Source: Solirubrobacteraceae bacterium
GTDB taxonomy: Bacteria; Actinomycetota; Thermoleophilia; Solirubrobacterales; Solirubrobacteraceae
Length of the DNA: 34,645 nt
Reading direction: 5' to 3'
Assembly (NCBI GenBank): GCA_017882455.1
Contig: JADGPL010000030.1
Span: 1 to 34,645, forward strand
Part shown: piece by piece, positions 15,178 to 23,943 of the stretch
How the letters are laid out: each line of letters starts with the position of its first letter
Position numbering within the stretch: the stretch's first letter is position 1
The notes under the pieces: generated by a model
What the model saw: only the letters and a program-made list of their open reading frames with translations
Told to the model about the DNA's origin: nothing
The model's database searches: none
Position numbers and translations under genes: made by a program

Positions 15178-17462
15178 GGCGCACGCGAAACGCGCGGGCA
15201 TTGCAGTGGCTCGCCACGCGCGATCGCGATCTTGCGGCGCTCCGCCGTGCGGGGCGCAGCGCGATCGTGATGCCGGCGATGTTCGCCCTCGGCGAGAAGG
15301 TGATCGGCGATCCCGTGCTGGCGATGTTCGCCGCGTTCGGCTCGTTCGCGATGCTGCTGCTGGTGGACTTCAGCGGGACCCTGCGCGAGCGTCTGCAGGC
15401 CCAGGCGGCGATCGGGCTGGCGGGCTGTGCGCTCGTGTGCCTGGGAACGCTCGCCTCGCAGCAGATCTGGCTCGCGGTGGCGGCCACGGCGATCGTCGGC
15501 TTCGCGGTGATCTTCGTGGGGGTCGTGAGCTCCGTGCTGGCCGGAGCCACCACCTCGCTGCTGCTGGCGTTCATCCTGCCCGTGACGCTCGCCGGAGGGC
15601 CCTCGGCGGTGGGGATGCGCGTGGAGGGCTGGGCGATGGCCGCAGCGGCCTCACTGGTCGCCGTGGGCCTGCTGTGGCCCACACCCACCCGCGGCCCGCT
15701 GCGCTCGGCCGCCGCGGTCGCGTGCAGAGCGCTCGCGGGGAGACTGCGCGCGGAGGTCGCTCACGTGCTCAGCCACGAGGACGCCGAGCTCGCGCTGCAG
15801 CGCGATGAGGCCGTCGCGCGGGCCGAGGAGGCGGTGGCGGCGCTTCACCGCGGGTTCCTCGCCACGCCCTACCGTCCCACCGGCCTCAGCACCGCCACAC
15901 GGACGATCGTGCGCCTGGTCGACGAGCTGAACTGGCTGAACACGATCGTGATCGCATCCGTCTCGCACGTGCAGGACGGCGCTGGCCACCACGCGGCCTG
16001 CGCGGTAAGGGCGGCCGCTGCCGGTGTGCTCGAGGCGGGAGCCGACCTGCTCGAGGTAACGGGCGGGGACTGCGCCTCGCTGCACGGCGCCCTCGCCGGG
16101 CTGCGTACAGCGGTCGCGGCGATGGAGGAGAGCGCCATCGCCGAGCTGCCCGTCGGACGCGTCACGGACGGATCCGCCGCGAAGGGCGAGCAGAGCGTCA
16201 GCGAGCTCGTCACCTCGCTCGACCCGAGCTTCCGGGCGCAGGAGCTCGCGTACGCGGTTTCCCTGATCGGCGGAAACATCGATCTGACTGCGGCTGCCGA
16301 GCGCCGCAGCTGGCTGGAGCGCCTGCTGGGGCGCCAGCCGCAGGGACTCGCGGGAACGCTCTCGGCGGCCGAGCAGCGCGCGGGCGCCCACGTGGATCGA
16401 AACTCGGTGTGGCTGCACAACAGCGTGCGGGGCGCCGTGGGTCTCGCGCTGGCCGTGCTGGTGGCGAGCGAGACCGGGGTGCAGCATTCCTTCTGGGTGG
16501 TGCTGGGCACCCTCTCGGTGCTGCGCTCCAACGCTCTCAATACAGGGCAGAACGTGCTGCGCGGGCTGCTGGGCACTGTGGCCGGATCCGTCATCGGCGC
16601 TTTGCTGCTCGCTGCGATCGGCACCAACGCGACGCTGCTGTGGCTGCTGCTGCCGCCCGTGATCCTGCTCGCCGGCATCGCACCGGCTGCGATCTCCTTC
16701 GCGGCTGGACAGGCCGCGTTCACGCTCACGCTCGTGATCCTCTTCAACATCATCCAGCCCGTGGGCTGGCGGATCGGGCTGCTGCGCGTGGAGGACATCG
16801 CGCTGGGCTGCGGCGTCAGCCTGGTAGTGGGGCTGCTGTTCTGGCCGCGGGGCGCCGCCGCGGCGCTGCGGCGGGCGCTGGCCGACGCCTACGTGCAGAG
16901 CGCCGAGTATCTGGCAAGGGCGGTCGACTACGGGATGCTGTGCTGCGACTTCAGCGCCGGCGCTCCCGCCGCCCCGGCACAAGATGCGGCGCGCGCGGCC
17001 GCGGCCTCGCGCCGCCTGGATGACACCTTTCGCAGCTATCTTGCCGAGCGTGGTGCCAAGCCGGTGCCGCTGGCGGGGGTCACGAGCCTCGTGACCGGGG
17101 TCGGCGGACTGCGCCTCGTGGCCGACGCGATCCTCGACCTGTGGAGCCATGAGGATGCTCCCGCCGCGGGCGACCGCACGACGGCACGCCAGGAGCTGCT
17201 GCAGGCGAGCGAGGTCGTGAGGGCGTGGTTCGAGGACCTGGCCCGGAGCCTGCTCGACGGCAGCGAGCCTCCCGCTCCGCTCGCCCACGACAGGGTCGCC
17301 GACGGGCGCCTGGTGGAGGCCGTGCGCCACGACCTCAGCGAACGCGACGGCAGGGCGAGCGCGACCGCCGTGCGCATGATCTGGACGGGCGATCATCTCG
17401 ATGCGGTGCGCCGGCTGCAGCAGGTCATCGCGGGCACGGCGAGCGCTGCGAGCGGCCGCTGA
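15174..17462 (+). CDS. FUSC-family (aromatic-acid-exporter-like) inner-membrane protein
   Basis: This 762-aa membrane protein has the two-half plan of the FUSC/ArAE family. Six hydrophobic segments lie in residues 30-180 (from VMPAMFALGEKV to AMAAAASLVAVGLLWP), followed by a soluble helical region of about 230 residues, a second group of membrane segments in about 410-570 (LHNSVRGAVGLALAVLVA, FWVVLGTLSVLRSN, then a run to SLVVGLLFWP), and a helical C-terminal domain. The FWVVLGTLSVLRSN stretch is the family hallmark. Relatives export aromatic acids and similar compounds; the substrate here cannot be named. The start GTG at 15174 shares bases with the upstream stop; no earlier ATG or GTG in the frame fits. 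There is no obvious efflux partner nearby. Confidence 0.85.
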   Translation: MRRTRNARALQWLATRDRDLAALRRAGRSAIVMPAMFALGEKVIGDPVLAMFAAFGSFAMLLLVDFSGTLRERLQAQAAIGLAGCALVCLGTLASQQIWLAVAATAIVGFAVIFVGVVSSVLAGATTSLLLAFILPVTLAGGPSAVGMRVEGWAMAAAASLVAVGLLWPTPTRGPLRSAAAVACRALAGRLRAEVAHVLSHEDAELALQRDEAVARAEEAVAALHRGFLATPYRPTGLSTATRTIVRLVDELNWLNTIVIASVSHVQDGAGHHAACAVRAAAAGVLEAGADLLEVTGGDCASLHGALAGLRTAVAAMEESAIAELPVGRVTDGSAAKGEQSVSELVTSLDPSFRAQELAYAVSLIGGNIDLTAAAERRSWLERLLGRQPQGLAGTLSAAEQRAGAHVDRNSVWLHNSVRGAVGLALAVLVASETGVQHSFWVVLGTLSVLRSNALNTGQNVLRGLLGTVAGSVIGALLLAAIGTNATLLWLLLPPVILLAGIAPAAISFAAGQAAFTLTLVILFNIIQPVGWRIGLLRVEDIALGCGVSLVVGLLFWPRGAAAALRRALADAYVQSAEYLARAVDYGMLCCDFSAGAPAAPAQDAARAAAASRRLDDTFRSYLAERGAKPVPLAGVTSLVTGVGGLRLVADAILDLWSHEDAPAAGDRTTARQELLQASEVVRAWFEDLARSLLDGSEPPAPLAHDRVADGRLVEAVRHDLSERDGRASATAVRMIWTGDHLDAVRRLQQVIAGTASAASGR

Positions 17463-17520
17463 CCCGGACGGCCGCAGCGACGGCGGTCACAGATCTGGCC
17501 GAAGCGCGAATGTGTTGTAG

Positions 17521-17814
17521 ATGGCTGAACGCGAGCACGAGGAGGAGGCGCGCCTGCTGGCCGCCATCGCCCAGGGCGATGGCGTGGCCTTCGGGGTGAT
17601 CTACAGGCGCTACCTGCCGATCGTGGTGCGCTGGTGCTGGGTGCAGACCGGTGACCGCGAGCTCGCGGCGGACCTCTCGGCCGAGGTGTTCGCGGCGGCG
17701 CTGCAGTCCGCTGGGCGCTACCGGCCGGAGAAGGGACCGCCGATCGCGTGGCTTGGGCACGCATGCGAGGCCTTGGCGGCGTCCGAGCGAGCGGAGATGA
17801 TCGGGATACTCTGA
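17521..17814 (+). CDS. Sigma-70 region 2-only protein (truncated ECF-like)
   Basis: The 97-aa product matches region 2 of ECF sigma factors: AIAQGDGVAFGVIYRRYLP, then GDRELAADLSAEVFAAAL and the PEKGPPIAWLGHACEALA ending, which in complete factors leads into region 4. Here it stops after ASERAEMIGIL; region 4, which binds the -35 box, is absent, and no continuation is found in the other frames before the P-type ATPase gene. It could be a decayed sigma factor, or a small protein that uses region 2 to contact RNA polymerase. It begins 58 bases after the FUSC stop, without a clear ribosome site. The coding frame is clean and codon use is normal, so recent decay is not obvious. Confidence 0.65.
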   Translation: MAEREHEEEARLLAAIAQGDGVAFGVIYRRYLPIVVRWCWVQTGDRELAADLSAEVFAAALQSAGRYRPEKGPPIAWLGHACEALAASERAEMIGIL

Positions 17815-17853
17815 GCGTGCGAACCTCTGTTGAACGACAGCTCCGATCCAGCC

Positions 17854-20259
17854 ATGCGTATCAGAGCTGAGCGAGGGGCCGCAGTTGAGGCGCAGGCAGC
17901 GGGCGTGAGGGGTGAGCGCGGTGATCTCACCGGGCTGAGCGGGGAAGAGGCCCGCCGTCGCCTGGCGGCGCGCGGCGATCCCCCCAGGCAGCGCTCGAGT
18001 CGCTCCTACGCGAGCATCGTCCGCGCGAACGTGTTGACGGTCTTCAACACGATCCTTGCGGGCTTTGGCGTGTTGACACTGGCCTTCGGCGATTGGCGCG
18101 ATGCGCTGTTTCTGGGTGTGATCGTCGCGAACTCCGGGATCGGGATCACACAGGAGGTGCGAGCGAAGCGCGCGCTGGATCGCCTTTCGCTGCTTGTCGC
18201 TCCGCGTGCGAGGGTGCTGCGCGACGCGGTCGCAAGGACGGTGGAGGTCGAGGAGGTTCTCGTCGGCGACGTCGCGCTTCTGGAGCCGGGCGACCAGGTC
18301 ACGGCGGATGGACGTCTGCTGGTCGCGAGCGATCTGCGGCTCGACGAGTCGATCCTCACGGGCGAGTCTGAATCAGCTGCACGCGGCGTCGGCGATGAGG
18401 TTCGATCGGGCGCGTTCGTCGTCGAGGGCACCGGTGCATACGAGGTGAGCGCCGTGGGTGCAGACAGCTTCGCCGTTCGCGTGACCGGCGAGGCGCGCTC
18501 TTTTCGCCATCCGCGCTCACCGCTGGAGCGCTCGGTGAATCGGCTCCTCTACGCCCTCGTCCTGCTCGTGATCGGCTTGGGGGCGCTGCTGGCCTTCTCG
18601 CTTCATCACCGCCACGTGCACCTGCACACTGCTGTCGCCACCGCCACGGCGGGTGTGGTCAGCATGATTCCCGAGGGGCTGATGGTGCTCGTCAGCCTCA
18701 CCTACGCTGCTGGTGCGGTGCGGATGTCAAGGCGTGGCGTGCTCGCGCAGCAGCTCAACGCGATCGAGTCCCTGGCCTCGGTCGACACGATCTGCGTCGA
18801 CAAGACCGGGACTCTCACCGACGCGGCGCTCCGAGTCGTAGAGGTGATCCCTGCGCCGGGAGTCTCCGCGGAGGGTCTGCGGGCGATGTTGGGCGAGATC
18901 GCGGCGAGTGCCTCCGCGCGCAACATCACTCTGCAGGCGATCGCCCAGGCCTTTCCCGCGGAGGCGGGCCCGGCCCTTGGCGAGGTCCCGTTTTCCAGCA
19001 GGCGGCGCTGGAGCGCCGTTGCGTTGGCGGATGGCTGCCTATACCTCGGTGCGCCCGGGCGCATCCCGGTGGGCGCTCTCGCGCAGGCGGCTGAGGCGCA
19101 CCAGCATGAGGGGCGGCGGGTGCTTGCGCTTGCGCGTGGCGCGAGCCCGCTTCCCGATACGGCCGGCGAGCAGCCACCGGCGGATCTGTTGCCCCAGGGG
19201 CTGGTGGTGTTGGCGGAGGAGCTGCGTCCCGGGATTCGGGAGACGATCGCGTTCCTGGAGCGCGAGGGCGTGGAGCTCAAGGTGCTCTCGGGTGACGCAC
19301 CACAGACCGTGGCTGCGATCGCGCGCGACGTGGGCATCGAGGTGACGGGCGTGAGTGAGGGCGAGGCAATACCCGACGATGCGCAGGAGCGGCGCAACTT
19401 CGCGATCGACACGACCGTGATCGGTCGCATCTCTCCCGATGGCAAGCGCGAGATCATCGAGGCGTTGCGTGAAGAGGGTCGCTATGTGGCGATGGTCGGC
19501 GACGGTGTCAACGACGTGCCCGCGCTGAAGAGCTCGCGGCTGGCGATCGCGCAGGGCAGTGGCACGCAGATGGCGCGCAGCGTGTCAGACCTGGTGCTGA
19601 TCTCCGGCGACTTTGCCGCTGTGCCGGCGCTCGTTGCCGAGGGTCGCCGTGCGCTTCGCAACCTCCAGCGCGTCAGCAGGCTGTACCTGACCAAGTCCGC
19701 GTTTGCCGCCTTCCTGATTCTCACGATCGGGATCGGCTCTGAGACCTATCCGCTGTTGCCGCGGCACCTCACGTTGGCTGCGAGCGTGACGATCGGGATC
19801 CCGACGTTCTTCTTGGCGCTCGCTCCCAGCAGCGGCCCCTGGAGGACCGCGCATTTCGCGCGACGGGCAGCCCGCTTCGCGGTTCCGGCGGGCGCGCTGC
19901 TGGGCGCGGGGGTGGTGGCCGGCTACATCTTCGCGCTGCACGACCTCGACCTGTCGCTGGCCGATGCGCGCACAGTCGCGGTCACGATCCTGATCGTGGG
20001 TGGCCTGTATCTGGTGATGGCGCTGGAGTCTGAAGGCTCCAGGCGGCGCTCGGCGCTCGTGGCCACGATGTGCGCCGTCCTCGCAGGTGTCTATGTGGCG
20101 GCCCTCCTGATCGGGGCCGCGCGTCGCTTCTTCGATCTGACCTTGCCCGACGCGGGGATGATCGCGACGTCGCTGGTGGCCGCCACGGTGACGATCGCGG
20201 CGCTCGCGCTGTGCGGGTTCTCGATCAGGGTTGCGGATACCACCTCCGCCGAGCAGTGA
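17854..20259 (+). CDS. ctpE: CtpE-like cation-transporting P-type ATPase
   Basis: This roughly 800-aa ATPase pumps cations using an aspartyl-phosphate intermediate. Motifs seen: the actuator loop LTGESE, the M4 metal-site segment SMIPEGLMVLVSL, the phosphorylation site DKTGTLTD, and the hinge VGDGVNDVPALKSS. The early ANVLTVFNTIL and NSGIGITQEVRAKRALDRL stretches and the PEGL (not CPC) M4 motif match mycobacterial CtpE, linked in that genus to calcium uptake. It lacks N-terminal heavy-metal domains. The C-terminal part has six hydrophobic segments. I use the ATG at 17854; a TTG at 17830 would add eight residues, and neither has a good ribosome site. The gene starts about 40 bases after the sigma-like gene and ends ahead of a hairpin. 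Substrate is inferred from the family. Confidence 0.85.
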   Translation: MRIRAERGAAVEAQAAGVRGERGDLTGLSGEEARRRLAARGDPPRQRSSRSYASIVRANVLTVFNTILAGFGVLTLAFGDWRDALFLGVIVANSGIGITQEVRAKRALDRLSLLVAPRARVLRDAVARTVEVEEVLVGDVALLEPGDQVTADGRLLVASDLRLDESILTGESESAARGVGDEVRSGAFVVEGTGAYEVSAVGADSFAVRVTGEARSFRHPRSPLERSVNRLLYALVLLVIGLGALLAFSLHHRHVHLHTAVATATAGVVSMIPEGLMVLVSLTYAAGAVRMSRRGVLAQQLNAIESLASVDTICVDKTGTLTDAALRVVEVIPAPGVSAEGLRAMLGEIAASASARNITLQAIAQAFPAEAGPALGEVPFSSRRRWSAVALADGCLYLGAPGRIPVGALAQAAEAHQHEGRRVLALARGASPLPDTAGEQPPADLLPQGLVVLAEELRPGIRETIAFLEREGVELKVLSGDAPQTVAAIARDVGIEVTGVSEGEAIPDDAQERRNFAIDTTVIGRISPDGKREIIEALREEGRYVAMVGDGVNDVPALKSSRLAIAQGSGTQMARSVSDLVLISGDFAAVPALVAEGRRALRNLQRVSRLYLTKSAFAAFLILTIGIGSETYPLLPRHLTLAASVTIGIPTFFLALAPSSGPWRTAHFARRAARFAVPAGALLGAGVVAGYIFALHDLDLSLADARTVAVTILIVGGLYLVMALESEGSRRRSALVATMCAVLAGVYVAALLIGAARRFFDLTLPDAGMIATSLVAATVTIAALALCGFSIRVADTTSAEQ

Positions 20260-20264
20260 TCGCC

Positions 20265-20291
20265 GGCTCGCAGGGAGTCTTTTCGCGAGCC
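20265..20291 (+). terminator. Hairpin after the CtpE-like gene
   Basis: GGCTCGC at 20265-20271 and GCGAGCC at 20285-20291 form a seven-base stem with a 13-base loop ending TCTTTTC. It starts five bases after the stop codon. The rest of the gap to 20461 contains only the AGGAG ribosome site of the next gene. Confidence 0.55.
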
Positions 20292-20461
20292 TGATGGGAG
20301 CTGTCTCACGAGCTCGTTAGGTCGGACATAGGCGTGCTCGTTGGACTGTCGGCGTCCAGTGCTTCCGGAGCGGTCTCGACGCGTCGCGTCCTGGCTCTCC
20401 GTCTCGCCAGGGAGCACACCCTCATACCCGGCCCCACGGCCAGAGTCAGGAGCACAATTCG

Positions 20462-21031
20462 ATGCACCTCATAACCCGATCGGCGATCACGATCGCTGCC
20501 ATGCTCGCCACCGGCGCTGCGCTCACGGCCTGCGGCAGCAGCTCGAGCGCGACAGCCGGAACGGTCGCCTTGGCGAAGACCGCTACGACGTCGCCAGCCG
20601 CCGCCACGTCGACGTCGGGCGGTAACGCGACGCAGTCCTCCAGCACAGACGTGAGCGTGATCGGCACGAACCACACTCAGGACGGCACGCTGATCGCTGG
20701 CATCGACGGGCGGACCGTGTACTACTTCCAACCCGACAAGAAGTCCAGCGCCGGTCACGCGAAGTCGAGTACGTGTTACACCGCGTGCGCAACGGTGTGG
20801 CCGCCCGTGCTGGCGACGGCGACCCCGTCGGCGGGCGGGTCTGCGAAAGCCTCGCTGATTGCGCTCACGAAGCGCACGGATGGCACGATGCAGGTGACCT
20901 ACGACGGCCTGCCTCTGTACTACTACGCCGCGGACCTGAAGGCCGGCCAGGTGACCGGCAACCACCTCCATGACGGGTTCGGGTTCTGGGGCGCCCTGCT
21001 GGCGAGCGGGCAGGACACTCCCTCGAGCTGA
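20462..21031 (+). CDS. Lipoprotein with PF03640-type secreted repeats
   Basis: The 189-aa protein is an exported lipoprotein: a hydrophobic signal (ITIAAMLATGAALTAC) ends in the lipobox Cys near residue 24, followed by a Ser/Thr/Ala-rich linker of about 40 residues. It then has two copies of the repeat with motif Y-x-[FWY]-x-x-D (COG4315 type): GRTVYYFQPDKK with the adjacent CYTACATVWPPVL, and YDGLPLYYYAADLKAGQ followed by GFGFWGAL. The function of this family is unknown; members are common in actinobacteria and proteobacteria. Two Cys (CYTAC) may form a disulfide or bind a metal. AGGAG eight to nine bases upstream supports the ATG. It stands between two cation transporters, which may point to an envelope role in metal handling. 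Confidence 0.88.
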   Translation: MHLITRSAITIAAMLATGAALTACGSSSSATAGTVALAKTATTSPAAATSTSGGNATQSSSTDVSVIGTNHTQDGTLIAGIDGRTVYYFQPDKKSSAGHAKSSTCYTACATVWPPVLATATPSAGGSAKASLIALTKRTDGTMQVTYDGLPLYYYAADLKAGQVTGNHLHDGFGFWGALLASGQDTPSS

Positions 21032-21043
21032 GCCTCGGTTCGG

Positions 21044-21078
21044 TCCCGCTCCAGCAGCCGCACTCGGCTGGAGCGGGA
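21044..21078 (+). terminator. Strong hairpin after the lipoprotein gene
   Basis: A perfect 12-base stem, TCCCGCTCCAGC at 21044-21055 and its complement at 21067-21078, encloses an 11-base loop. It begins 12 bases after the lipoprotein stop codon and separates this gene from the VIT-type gene. Confidence 0.65.
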
Positions 21079-21197
21079 TCTCACGCGCAGTTGCTTTGAG
21101 CTCCGTGCTCAACCTGCCGGCGGCTGGTATGGAAACCCCTGGGACCCGCGTATTGATTACGGATGCGACCGTTCCATCGGGCTACCACGATGTCCCC

Positions 21198-21950
21198 ATG
21201 GGGTCGATCAGCGCGGCCAAGCGCGAGGAGGCTCGTGCGCACATCCGCGAGCACGCGTTGGGCGAGGCCGCCCGGATCGGGCGTCTTTCGCGGATTCGCG
21301 AGTTCGTGCTGGGCGCTCAGGACGGGTTGCTCGTTCCCCTCGGCGTGGTCACCGGCATGGCGGCGGCGAATCCTGGGAAGGCTGCGATCCTGGTCGCCGG
21401 GCTTGCCGAGGCCGTCGCCGGCTCGATCGCCATGGGTGGAGGGTCCTACCTCGCCAGCGAGGCCGAGGAGGGTCTCTACCTGGCGGAGATCCGTGACGAG
21501 GGCCGTGAGGTCGAACAGGAGCCCGAGCGCGAGATCGCCGAGCTTGCGCTTGTGCTCGAGGAGGAAGGGCTGGATCGAGCGGCCGCCGAGGAGGTGGCCC
21601 ACGGTCTCGCGGCGAACCCGAACGTCTTCCTGCGCACGAAGGTTCAGAAGGAGCTCGGGCTGGCCCCCGATGCCGGCGGAGCGGCGGCAGGCGACGCCGT
21701 CGTCGTGGGCGCCACCTACTTGGGAGCCGCCGTGATCCCGCTGTGGCCCTACTTTCTCTTTCCCGTGGGCGTCGCGCTGCCCATCAGTCTCGGCTGCACG
21801 CTGCTGGCGCTCTTTGCGCTCGGCATCATCAAGGGCTCGGTTGCCCGACAGCGACTGGTCAGGGCCGGTCTACAGGTCCTTCTGATCGGCGGCGTCAGCG
21901 CGGGAGTCGGCTGGGTCATTGGGCATGTCGTCACCAAAATCGTCGGCTGA
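21198..21950 (+). CDS. VIT1/CCC1-family iron/manganese transporter
   Basis: This 250-aa membrane protein belongs to the vacuolar iron transporter family, which moves Fe(II) or Mn(II) out of the cytosol. The hallmark segments are present: REFVLGAQDGLLVPLGVVTG in the first membrane helix, and LAEAVAGSIAMGGGSYLASEAE in the second. A glutamate-rich cytosolic region follows (REVEQEPEREIAELALVLEEE and EEVAHGLAANP), equivalent to the metal-binding domain of plant VIT1. Three further helices end the protein. I use the ATG at 21198; an in-frame ATG at 21129 would add 23 residues not typical of the family. Neither has a strong ribosome site. The last 26 bases overlap the next ATPase gene, so the two are probably co-transcribed. 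Confidence 0.88.
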   Translation: MGSISAAKREEARAHIREHALGEAARIGRLSRIREFVLGAQDGLLVPLGVVTGMAAANPGKAAILVAGLAEAVAGSIAMGGGSYLASEAEEGLYLAEIRDEGREVEQEPEREIAELALVLEEEGLDRAAAEEVAHGLAANPNVFLRTKVQKELGLAPDAGGAAAGDAVVVGATYLGAAVIPLWPYFLFPVGVALPISLGCTLLALFALGIIKGSVARQRLVRAGLQVLLIGGVSAGVGWVIGHVVTKIVG

Positions 21951-23889
21951 ACACCCGCCGCCCGGCGCTCCAAAGGCCTTCCCGAGGCCGGACTTGGCGC
22001 GGGGCGAAGGCGAGACCCGAGAGCGCCGCTGGGGGCTCGCCGGCATCGTCGAGCATCGCGCGCTGCTCCTGGCCGCTTTGGCTGTGCTCGCGATCGTGGG
22101 CGGAGGCCTGGCGCACCTCGCCGGCGAGGGAGCCGCCGGCGATGAGATCTGGCGGGCCGCTGTTGCGCTGCTTGCGCTCGAGCTCGCCTTCGAGGTCGCT
22201 CGCACGGTCGTCGTCGATCGCCACCTGGGTGTCGACACGATCGCGCTGGTTGCGATGGTCGGCTCGCTGGCGCTCGAACAGGAGCTTGCCGGCGTGATCG
22301 TGGGCTTGATGTTCTCGGGTGGAGCGGCGCTCGAGGACATCGCCTCTACGCGTGCGCGCAGGGAGCTGACAGCGCTCATCCAGCGAGCTCCCAAGGTTGC
22401 CCAGCGGCGAGTGGGCGAGCGGATCGAGCAGGTGCCGGTGAGCGAGGTGCGCGCCGGGGACGTCGTGGTCGTGAGGACGGGCGAGGTCGTGCCGGTGGAC
22501 GGCCTGCTCGTGGCCGGTGAGGCCGTCGTGGACACCAGCACTCTGAGTGGAGAGCCGCTGCCCGTGACGATCGCGAGCGGCATGCCGGTGATGAGCGGCA
22601 CGGCCAACGCCGGCTCTCCGTTCGAGGTGCGCGCAGATCGAGCGGCGGCCGAGAGCGCCTATGCCGCCCTGGTGAGGCTGGTCGAGCAGGCGCAGGCGCA
22701 CCGTGCGCCGTTCGTGCGCATGGCGGACCGCTACGCCGGGTTCTTTCTGCCGGCGACGCTCGTGATGGCCGGCGCGGCCTGGGCGCTCAGCGGAGACGCG
22801 ATCCGAGCCCTGGCGGTCGTCGTGGTCGCCACGCCGTGCCCGCTCATCCTCGCGGCGCCGATCGCTCTGGTGTCAGGACTCTCGCGGGCCGCTCGGGCAG
22901 GGGTGATCGTCAAGGGCGCCGGTGCCATCGAGACGCTTGGGCAGGCTCGCACCGTGCTGTTCGACAAGACCGGCACGCTCACGGTCGGCACCCCTGAGGT
23001 GCGGGAGGTCCTGTGCTGTGACGGTTTCGCGCCCGGGGAGCTGCTGCGGCTTGCAGCGTCGATAGACCAGATGTCGGCGCACGTCCTCGGCAAGGCTCTC
23101 GCCTGCGCCGCAGCCGAGGATGGGGTCAGCCTCTCAACGGCGAGCGATGTGCATGAGGAGCCCGGCCAGGGCATCCAGGGCACGGTCGACGGGCAGCGTG
23201 TGACGGTTGGAAGCCGAGCATATCTCCGCAATGCAGGTGTGCCCGAGGCCGAGGTTGCCTCCGCGGCCGTCATGACGGGTAGAGGCTCCGGCGAGGCGCA
23301 CGTGCTGGTCGGGGTCGACGGTCACGTCGGTGGCGTGATCGTGATGGAAGACGAGCTGCGCGCCGAGGCCGACCGCATCGTCGAGCGACTGCGCGCGGAG
23401 GGAGTTCGTCACGTCGCGATGGTGTCAGGCGATCGCCGCTCCGTCGCCGAGCGAATCGGACGGGATCTGCGAGTCGATCGTGTCTACTCCGAACAGTCCC
23501 CCGAGCAGAAGCTCGAGGTCGTCAGGCGCCTGCAGGACGACCCCGACCTGCGGCCGGTGATCATGGTCGGCGATGGCGTCAACGACGCCCCCGCCCTCGC
23601 GTTGGCGGATCTCGGCATCGCGATGGGAGCGGCCGGCGCCACCGTCTCCTCGGAGACCGCCGATGCCGTGATCACCGTCGACCGCATAGACCGAGTCGCA
23701 GACGCCGTGCACACCGGGCACCGGGCGGTCCGCATCGCGCGCCAGAGCGTTCTCGCCGGCATGGGCCTGAGCCTCGCAGCGATGCTCATAGCGGCGCTCG
23801 GCTACCTGCCACCAGTCGCCGGAGCCCTGATCCAAGAGGCAATCGACCTGGCCGTCATCCTCAACGCGCTGCGCGCCCTGCGTGGGTAG
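21925..23889 (+). CDS. CPC-motif heavy-metal P1B-type ATPase
   Basis: This 654-aa heavy-metal exporter or importer has the P1B signature ATPCPLILAAP in M6, the actuator LSGEPLP, the phosphorylation site DKTGTLTVG and GDGVNDAPALALADLGIAMG. It begins directly with membrane segments; there is no N-terminal CxxC or His-rich metal-binding domain. The usual HP pair of the nucleotide-binding domain reads SAHVLGKAL, with Val in place of Pro. The last helix carries QEAIDLAVILNALRAL, a type I cannot assign to Cu or Zn with confidence. ATG 21925 overlaps the VIT-type gene by 26 bases; a TTG six bases earlier is also in frame. The context (VIT, CDF, permease, CsoR) supports transition-metal transport. 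Confidence 0.88.
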   Translation: MSSPKSSAEHPPPGAPKAFPRPDLARGEGETRERRWGLAGIVEHRALLLAALAVLAIVGGGLAHLAGEGAAGDEIWRAAVALLALELAFEVARTVVVDRHLGVDTIALVAMVGSLALEQELAGVIVGLMFSGGAALEDIASTRARRELTALIQRAPKVAQRRVGERIEQVPVSEVRAGDVVVVRTGEVVPVDGLLVAGEAVVDTSTLSGEPLPVTIASGMPVMSGTANAGSPFEVRADRAAAESAYAALVRLVEQAQAHRAPFVRMADRYAGFFLPATLVMAGAAWALSGDAIRALAVVVVATPCPLILAAPIALVSGLSRAARAGVIVKGAGAIETLGQARTVLFDKTGTLTVGTPEVREVLCCDGFAPGELLRLAASIDQMSAHVLGKALACAAAEDGVSLSTASDVHEEPGQGIQGTVDGQRVTVGSRAYLRNAGVPEAEVASAAVMTGRGSGEAHVLVGVDGHVGGVIVMEDELRAEADRIVERLRAEGVRHVAMVSGDRRSVAERIGRDLRVDRVYSEQSPEQKLEVVRRLQDDPDLRPVIMVGDGVNDAPALALADLGIAMGAAGATVSSETADAVITVDRIDRVADAVHTGHRAVRIARQSVLAGMGLSLAAMLIAALGYLPPVAGALIQEAIDLAVILNALRALRG

Positions 23890-23943
23890 CCCAAGGGGGC
23901 AACCGATGTCAGGATGTGCGCCTGAGGGCGGGGGTCGTGAGCG

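Noticed and set aside
15651-17396. Open frame of 581 codons on the minus strand
   Set aside because: It lies wholly antisense to the FUSC gene, whose membrane segments and family motifs are clear; long false frames are common in GC-rich DNA.
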